11,307 bases of DNA from Syntrophomonadaceae bacterium (GTDB lineage: Bacteria; Bacillota; Dethiobacteria; DTU022), in NCBI GenBank assembly GCA_007136055.1, contig SLHT01000292.1:1-11307 (forward strand), given 5' to 3'. Positions 7,611-11,307 of this stretch are shown piece after piece. The notes below the pieces were generated by a model. That model saw only the letters and a program-made list of their open reading frames with translations. It had not been told where the DNA came from and did no database searches. The position numbers and the translations under genes are program-made. Within the stretch, counting starts at the first letter, position 1. Each line of letters starts with the position of its first letter.

Positions 7611-8486
7611 CTAATAACTTTGTTCTATGATCTTTTTCAGCAGTTTAATTTCCTGTTTTCGGAGAGGCAGAAGCGGCAGTCGCGGCGGCCCGCCGTAACG
7701 GCCGATCAGATCCAGGGAAGCCTTGAGACCGGCTACACCCCAGTGTGCCGTAACCGCATTATTTATCTCCAGTAAACTTAGCTGTATTTTTTTTGCTTCC
7801 TCTAACCTTCCCTCGTCAAAAAGATTTTTTAGCTTTACACATTTATCAGGCATAATATTGGCCAGGGCCAGGGTTCCTCCTTTCGCTCCTAATACCAGCG
7901 AAGGAAGAAGAAAATTGGCGGATCCTGCAAACACGGCAAAGTCAGCAGTTGTGTTATTAATTATCTCGCTGATTTGGACAATGTTTCCCGAGCTGTCCTT
8001 GATGCCGACTATGTTAGGGTGTTCAGACAGGGTAGCCACCAGTCCGGCGCCCATATTCAAAGCAGTATTACGCGGCATATTATAGAGAATGACAGGCAGC
8101 GGCGAGCGTTCGGCAACATGCAGAAAGTAGTTTTTCATGGTTTCATCGTCTAAACTACCCTTGTAATAACTGGGGTTAATCACTAAAACGGCATCGCATC
8201 CGCTGTCTGCGGCCGACCGGTTCAACCTCATTGTTGCCCGGGCTGATTCGCAGCCGGTACCGGCGATTACTTTCATCTTCGGGGGCAGGTGTTCCCGCGT
8301 GAGAGTAAAAGCCTTCACCTTTTCATCAAAGTCAAGCAGCGCCGCTTCCCCGTTGGTTCCCGCAACTGTCAAACCCTGGAGAGAACTTTGCCCCCACCAC
8401 TGCAGGTTTTCCCGGAAAGCTTTCCAGGCGATTTCACCATTGTTATCAAAAGGAGTGGGGATAGGAGCATATATACCGCTGAACAT
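7611..8486 (-). CDS. DapA/NanA-family Schiff-base aldolase or lyase
   Basis: This 291-residue protein has the normal length of the dihydrodipicolinate synthase/N-acetylneuraminate lyase family of TIM barrels. These form a Schiff base between a lysine and a 2-oxo acid such as pyruvate. The Schiff-base lysine is K163 in GIKDSSG, the catalytic tyrosine is Y135 in ILYNMPRNT, and Y107 (NPSYYKG) and T44 (GTNGEA) complete the usual triad. N45 replaces the second Thr of the DapA GTTGE motif, and the arginine of the YNVPSRT motif is shifted, so lysine biosynthesis is unlikely. A 4-hydroxy-2-oxoglutarate-aldolase-type or sugar-acid role fits better. The ATG has AGGAGG 12 bases upstream. It is the first gene of the minus-strand block and diverges from the aminotransferase. 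Family is certain; substrate is not. Confidence 0.9.
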   Translation of the reverse strand: MFSGIYAPIPTPFDNNGEIAWKAFRENLQWWGQSSLQGLTVAGTNGEAALLDFDEKVKAFTLTREHLPPKMKVIAGTGCESARATMRLNRSAADSGCDAVLVINPSYYKGSLDDETMKNYFLHVAERSPLPVILYNMPRNTALNMGAGLVATLSEHPNIVGIKDSSGNIVQISEIINNTTADFAVFAGSANFLLPSLVLGAKGGTLALANIMPDKCVKLKNLFDEGRLEEAKKIQLSLLEINNAVTAHWGVAGLKASLDLIGRYGGPPRLPLLPLRKQEIKLLKKIIEQSY

Positions 8487-8515
8487 ATTTTTTAATTACC
8501 TCCTAAAGGTTATTT

Positions 8516-8541
8516 GAACTAGCCTTAAGCAGGGCTGGTTC
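8516..8541. promoter_or_regulatory. Palindrome upstream of the dapA-like gene (possible operator)
   Basis: A 26-bp inverted repeat has 9-bp arms (GAACTAGCC and GGCTGGTTC) around TTAAGCAG. Eight of nine positions are perfectly complementary and the ninth is a G-T pair on the plus strand. It lies 12 bp upstream of the AGGAGG of the dapA-like gene, in its presumed leader or promoter. No T-run follows on either strand, so a terminator is unlikely. A repressor operator or a leader hairpin is plausible. I found no convincing -35/-10 pair for the minus strand here; weak -10-like TATAAA sequences occur near 8570-8590. Confidence 0.4.
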
Positions 8542-8653
8542 TTTATTCAGGCACGGCTTACCTGCTACCTTTTATAGTAACATTTATATTTGTTTTTGGC
8601 TGTACTGCTCGAATAAAAAATATGCAGAAAGTTTTTTATTTTGCTCTTATTGG

Positions 8654-8683
8654 CATGATCGTGGTTATCAATCATGTTATAAT
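8654..8683 (+). promoter_or_regulatory. Extended -10 promoter with overlapping inverted repeat, aminotransferase gene
   Basis: A perfect extended -10, TGTTATAAT (8675-8683), lies 25 bp before the aminotransferase ATG, so transcription would start near 8690 and the leader would be only about 19 bases. A TTGGCA at 8650-8655 is 22 bp away, too far to be a normal -35. An inverted repeat, CATGAT (8654-8659) and ATCATG (8671-8676), with an 11-bp spacer covers the -35 to -10 interval and includes the TG of the extended -10. This is a typical place for a repressor site. Confidence 0.6.
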
Positions 8684-8708
8684 CAGAAGTAGAAAGGGGG
8701 CTAAAAAA

Positions 8709-10133
8709 ATGAAAAGGGATCCCGGATTGGATGTTAACATGGAGCGTGAACTGGCGAAGCTTTCGTTTGAAAAAGTTCCCAGGATTGTGTCGGATATGTT
8801 GCCGGGGCCGAAAAGCCAGGAGTTAATTGACGGTGAGGTGGAAAATGAAACGGTTACCCGGGTCATACCCAATATCCTGCAAACTGTTTGGGAGGAAGCG
8901 AGGGGAGCGACGGTAAAGGACCCTGATGGCAACTATTACATTGACCTTACTGCCGGGATAGCCGTTAACAATGTTGGGCACTGCAACCCCAGGGTTTTGG
9001 AAACAATCAGCAAGCAGTCTAAATTGCTGATGCATAATCCCGATGCAACGAACTATCAGCGGGTTAAGTTAGGACAGAAGCTTCAACAAATTGTGCCGGG
9101 CAGGCTAAAAGGGAATGCGAAGATGGCTTACGGATTAAGTGGCAGTTCGGCCGTCGAAATCGCTGTTAAATTTGCTAAGAGTGCTACGGGTAAGTCTCAC
9201 ATTATCGCTTTTGAGGGCGCTTACCATGGCGCGCTGGGCGCCACCCTGTCGCTGACGACTTCGCAGCAGTTTCGTTCTAATTATGGACCTTTTCATCCTT
9301 ATGTATATCATGTGGGTCCGTATGCCTACTGCTACCGCTGTCCCTGGGAGATGGAGTATCCCGGATGTGATCTGGAGTGTGCTAAGTATGTGGAGGAACA
9401 AATATTAGGCCCCTCCAGCGGGATTGACATCGGGAATGTAGCCGCGATGATTGTCGAACCCGTGCAGGGTGAAGGTGGATATGTGCCGCCACCGGATGGT
9501 TTCTTAAAGGCTATAAAGAAGACCTGTGAAAAAGCCGGCATCCTCTACATCGATGACGAGGTTCAGGCCGGCATGGGCCGGACTGGTAAGATGTTCGCCA
9601 TAGAGCACTACGGTGTTGATCCCGATCTGATTACCCTGGGCAAAGCCCTCGGCGGAGATTTGCCTTATAGCGCGGTAATCATGGATAATAGCGTGGCCGA
9701 AAAGCTGAGCCCAATGAGCCATATCCTTACTTCTGTCGGCAATGCTACCTCCAGTGCAGTAGCCTGTACAAACATCGATCTACTGCAGGAAGGTCTGCTC
9801 GAACGAACTGAGCAAATGGGTGTCTATGCCCTGGCGGTTCTTAAAGAGATGATGGATGATATTGAGATCATTGGCGAAGTGCGCGGTAAAGGGTTGATGA
9901 TCGGCATCGAAGTGGTCAGAAACAGGGATACAAAAGAACCAATTGATCTCGGCGAATTAATGCAAATCCTTCTCGCCTTGAGAGATAAAGGGGTGCTGAT
10001 GCTTCCCTGTGGTCGGCATACAAATGTTTTCCGGTTAATGCCGCCCCTGGTGATCACCAGGGAGCATCTTGATCAAGCCCTGGAGATTATAGCAGAGGTA
10101 TTCAAGGCAGTTCAAAATGATATTGTGCAGTAA
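8709..10133 (+). CDS. Class III PLP aminotransferase, GABA-aminotransferase-like
   Basis: This 474-residue cytosolic pyridoxal-phosphate enzyme of the class III (acetylornithine/GABA/ornithine) group moves an amino group from a primary, often omega, amine to a 2-oxo acid. Visible are LSGSSAVEIA (about 143-152, phosphate-binding loop), EGAYHG (about 169-174), D283 in DDEVQAGMGRTGK (cofactor ring) and K312 in LGKALGGDLP (Schiff-base lysine). Four cysteines in CYRCPWEMEYPGCDLEC (208, 211, 220, 224) mark the subgroup seen in archaeal and clostridial GABA aminotransferases. The start at 8709 is chosen because AGAAAGGGGG lies eight bases upstream and an extended -10 lies just before. An upstream ATG at 8622 would precede the promoter and add an unlikely hydrophobic tail. 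It diverges from the dapA-like gene. It could supply or use a semialdehyde or 2-oxo acid of the neighbouring pathway (inference). Confidence 0.92.
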   Translation: MKRDPGLDVNMERELAKLSFEKVPRIVSDMLPGPKSQELIDGEVENETVTRVIPNILQTVWEEARGATVKDPDGNYYIDLTAGIAVNNVGHCNPRVLETISKQSKLLMHNPDATNYQRVKLGQKLQQIVPGRLKGNAKMAYGLSGSSAVEIAVKFAKSATGKSHIIAFEGAYHGALGATLSLTTSQQFRSNYGPFHPYVYHVGPYAYCYRCPWEMEYPGCDLECAKYVEEQILGPSSGIDIGNVAAMIVEPVQGEGGYVPPPDGFLKAIKKTCEKAGILYIDDEVQAGMGRTGKMFAIEHYGVDPDLITLGKALGGDLPYSAVIMDNSVAEKLSPMSHILTSVGNATSSAVACTNIDLLQEGLLERTEQMGVYALAVLKEMMDDIEIIGEVRGKGLMIGIEVVRNRDTKEPIDLGELMQILLALRDKGVLMLPCGRHTNVFRLMPPLVITREHLDQALEIIAEVFKAVQNDIVQ

Positions 10134-10463
10134 TGCAGTAACAGAGAGCTGTTTCCGCGTGCACCGCCCGGTGACCGGATCATCGAACTAATCCCGGGCC
10201 ATCATCGCTACGGGTACAACAGCGGCTACCAGTGGACCCATATTCACAATGAAGAGAGCATAAATGTCGGCGCAGGGATCAAAAGCGACCCGCAGGGCGG
10301 GTTAACCAACCTGCCGAATCTGCTCAAGTTGAACCGGGCAGTTAGCAGGGTGGCGCAGGTTTATGAACACTACCGGAACTACCCGCCCTCCTGGGATGAC
10401 GCCGCTTACGAAACTGGATGGACAGGGCTCCCGAGATGCTTGTTATTCTCGGTTTCCCCCTGA
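10134..10463 (+). pseudogene. Startless fragment resembling an FAD-dependent geranylgeranyl reductase-like oxidoreductase
   Basis: Directly after the aminotransferase stop, the same frame stays open for 109 codons to TGA at 10461. The translation looks like real protein: a Gly/Tyr-rich segment GYNSGYQWTHIHNE, then INVGAGIKSDPQGG, then a helix-like stretch LLKLNRAVSRVAQVYEHYRN. The pattern G-Y-x-W-x9-N-V-G-x-G has the same spacing as the GYGWIFP...NVGxG core of geranylgeranyl reductase/FixC-like flavoproteins. There is no ATG, no ribosome binding site and no N-terminal Rossmann GxGxxG, so most of the gene is missing. The homology is from memory of the motif and only moderately sure. The stretch between the aminotransferase and the next gene (364 bp) holds nothing else recognisable. 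Confidence 0.45.
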
Positions 10464-10497
10464 GCTTGCCCGAAACTGCCCGGCGCTGCAAGAGGGC

Positions 10498-11163
10498 TTA
10501 AAGATCTTTGTGGATAATCTCCCAGTTCCAGGCCGAAGGCTGCTGCTGGGCCAGCTTTACGTACAGGCCGGCGATGATGTCAGGGTCATAGGTCGTGCCC
10601 GCTTCAATCGGACGGGTAATAGTTACCGTGGCCGCGTGAATGCTTTCGGGGGCCAGCTCCTGGTGCAGGGCTCTAACCCAGTTTCGCAGGGCGGCTTTGC
10701 CCACGGAATGGGTGGTCCGCTCTACCGAAGGCTCGATAGCAAAGCCGCCGCCGGTATATAAGAGCGTCCCTGAGCCACGCCTGCGCATGGCCGGCAAGAT
10801 TGCGGATGTGGTATGGAGCGCTCCAAAAAAGTTAAGCGGGAGAGTGCCAATTATCGCCTGGCTGGTAAGCTCGCTTGGTTTCTCCATGGTCATGGTTGCC
10901 ACGTTATAGACCACTACTTCCGGTACACCAACCTGATTCACTATCTGATCTAATGCAGCCTGCATTTTTATGCTGTCGGTAACATCAGCCTGGTACAGCG
11001 TGGCCCGCTGGCCAACATCTTCGACCTGCTTCCTGTATGGTTCCATGTTGGCCGGGTTGCGTGAAATTAAAGCCAGATCGTATCCTTCCCCGGCAAAAGC
11101 GCGCGCAATCGCCTGTCCCATGCCGCTGCCAACACCGGCAATTGCACATAGCTTGTTTGACAT
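10498..11163 (-). CDS. Atypical short-chain dehydrogenase (SDR) lacking the catalytic tyrosine
   Basis: This 221-residue Rossmann-fold protein of the SDR superfamily is shorter than the usual 250. The nucleotide loop G-V-G-S-G-M-G (10-16) and basic SRN after the second strand (about 34-36) indicate NADP(H) binding. The active site is altered. The usual NNAG is YNVA (86-89). N111 is kept. The usual serine region reads LLYTGGG (134-140), and the YxxxK motif is H152-S-V-G-K156, with His for Tyr. Related divergent SDRs with a changed Tyr exist, so it may be a reductase with another acid or a binding protein. AAGGAGGT lies eight bases upstream of the ATG, and an extended -10 sits about 45 bp upstream. 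It is transcribed toward the flavoprotein fragment, with 34 bp between their stops. Its function is unknown. Confidence 0.85.
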   Translation of the reverse strand: MSNKLCAIAGVGSGMGQAIARAFAGEGYDLALISRNPANMEPYRKQVEDVGQRATLYQADVTDSIKMQAALDQIVNQVGVPEVVVYNVATMTMEKPSELTSQAIIGTLPLNFFGALHTTSAILPAMRRRGSGTLLYTGGGFAIEPSVERTTHSVGKAALRNWVRALHQELAPESIHAATVTITRPIEAGTTYDPDIIAGLYVKLAQQQPSAWNWEIIHKDL

Positions 11164-11206
11164 ATTCTGCCACCTCCTTGTTTTTCTAAGTTATTACTTG
11201 AAAAAT

Positions 11207-11215
11207 ATTATAACA
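11207..11215 (-). promoter_or_regulatory. Extended -10 promoter for the atypical SDR gene
   Basis: On the minus strand TGTTATAAT is a perfect extended -10. Transcription would start near 11200, leaving a leader of about 37 bases with AAGGAGGT just before the ATG. No -35 is visible at 16-18 bp. With the four bases before it (ATCA) it matches 13 bases of the aminotransferase promoter exactly. Upstream to the window end (11216-11307) I see no gene. Confidence 0.6.
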
Positions 11216-11307
11216 TGATCAGGTAATAAAAGTACTGGAGGTTATTTTTCTAAGCGGGTCAATAATAAGCAGGCGATTTCCGGCTTTTTGAAAAACACGG
11301 CCTGGCA

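Noticed and set aside
7611..8486. True dihydrodipicolinate synthase of lysine biosynthesis (dapA)
   Set aside because: The GTTGE motif is GTNGE, the substrate arginine motif is altered, and the neighbours are transport and catabolic genes rather than lysine biosynthesis genes.
8622..8708. Upstream ATG that would add 29 residues to the aminotransferase
   Set aside because: It lacks a ribosome binding site, lies upstream of the extended -10 promoter and encodes a hydrophobic tail not expected for this enzyme family. The ATG at 8709 has AAAGGGGG at good spacing.
10363..10761. Plus-strand open frame of 132 codons overlapping the flavoprotein fragment and the atypical SDR gene
   Set aside because: It runs in a different frame from the protein-like fragment and is antisense to a well-supported SDR; no motif or ribosome binding site.
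11219..11307. Open minus-strand frame of 28 codons running off the right edge, ending in TGA at 11219
   Set aside because: It could be the tail of a gene (translation includes GNRLLIIDPLRK), but it is too short to tell from chance and matches no family I recognise.

Overview
The window looks like part of a chromosome from an anaerobic, moderate-GC member of the Firmicutes (clostridial or Peptococcaceae-like). This is inference from AGGAGG-type ribosome binding sites on most genes, consensus sigma-A promoter elements, and protein types such as a corrinoid-methyltransferase-like UroD protein and a GABA-type aminotransferase with a Cys cluster. It holds nine recognisable protein genes and one gene remnant. 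I saw no rRNA, tRNA, CRISPR array, insertion sequence or phage gene.

Layout. Positions 1-816 (+) are the 3' part of a UroD/MtaA-type methyltransferase-like gene that enters from the left. Positions 878-8486 are a minus-strand block, read from right to left: DapA-like aldolase/lyase, SLC13 (DASS) anion transporter, ThDP-dependent acetolactate synthase-like enzyme, SDR dehydrogenase, GltS-like (ESS) symporter and zinc-dependent MDR dehydrogenase. A textbook sigma-A promoter (TTGACA, 16 bp, TATAAT) lies between the aldolase and SLC13 genes. The SLC13, ThDP and SDR genes therefore probably form a unit of their own. A 206-bp gap separates the SDR gene from the gltS-like/MDR pair, which are 27 bp apart. 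Positions 8487-8708 are a divergent intergenic region with palindromes and an extended -10 promoter. Next come a class III aminotransferase (8709-10133, +), a startless flavoprotein-like fragment (10134-10463, +) and an atypical SDR on the minus strand (10498-11163).

How the genes may work together (inference). The minus-strand block reads as a catabolic module for an organic anion: two secondary carboxylate transporters of unrelated families, two carbon-carbon lyase/ligase-type enzymes (Schiff-base aldolase and ThDP enzyme) and two NAD(P)-dependent dehydrogenases. The substrate cannot be named from sequence. The divergent aminotransferase could feed or drain a 2-oxo acid or semialdehyde in the same route. 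The most notable non-coding features are a THI-box-like half element between the ThDP-enzyme and SDR genes, a 13-bp promoter core shared by the aminotransferase and atypical SDR genes, and several spaced palindromes in promoter regions.
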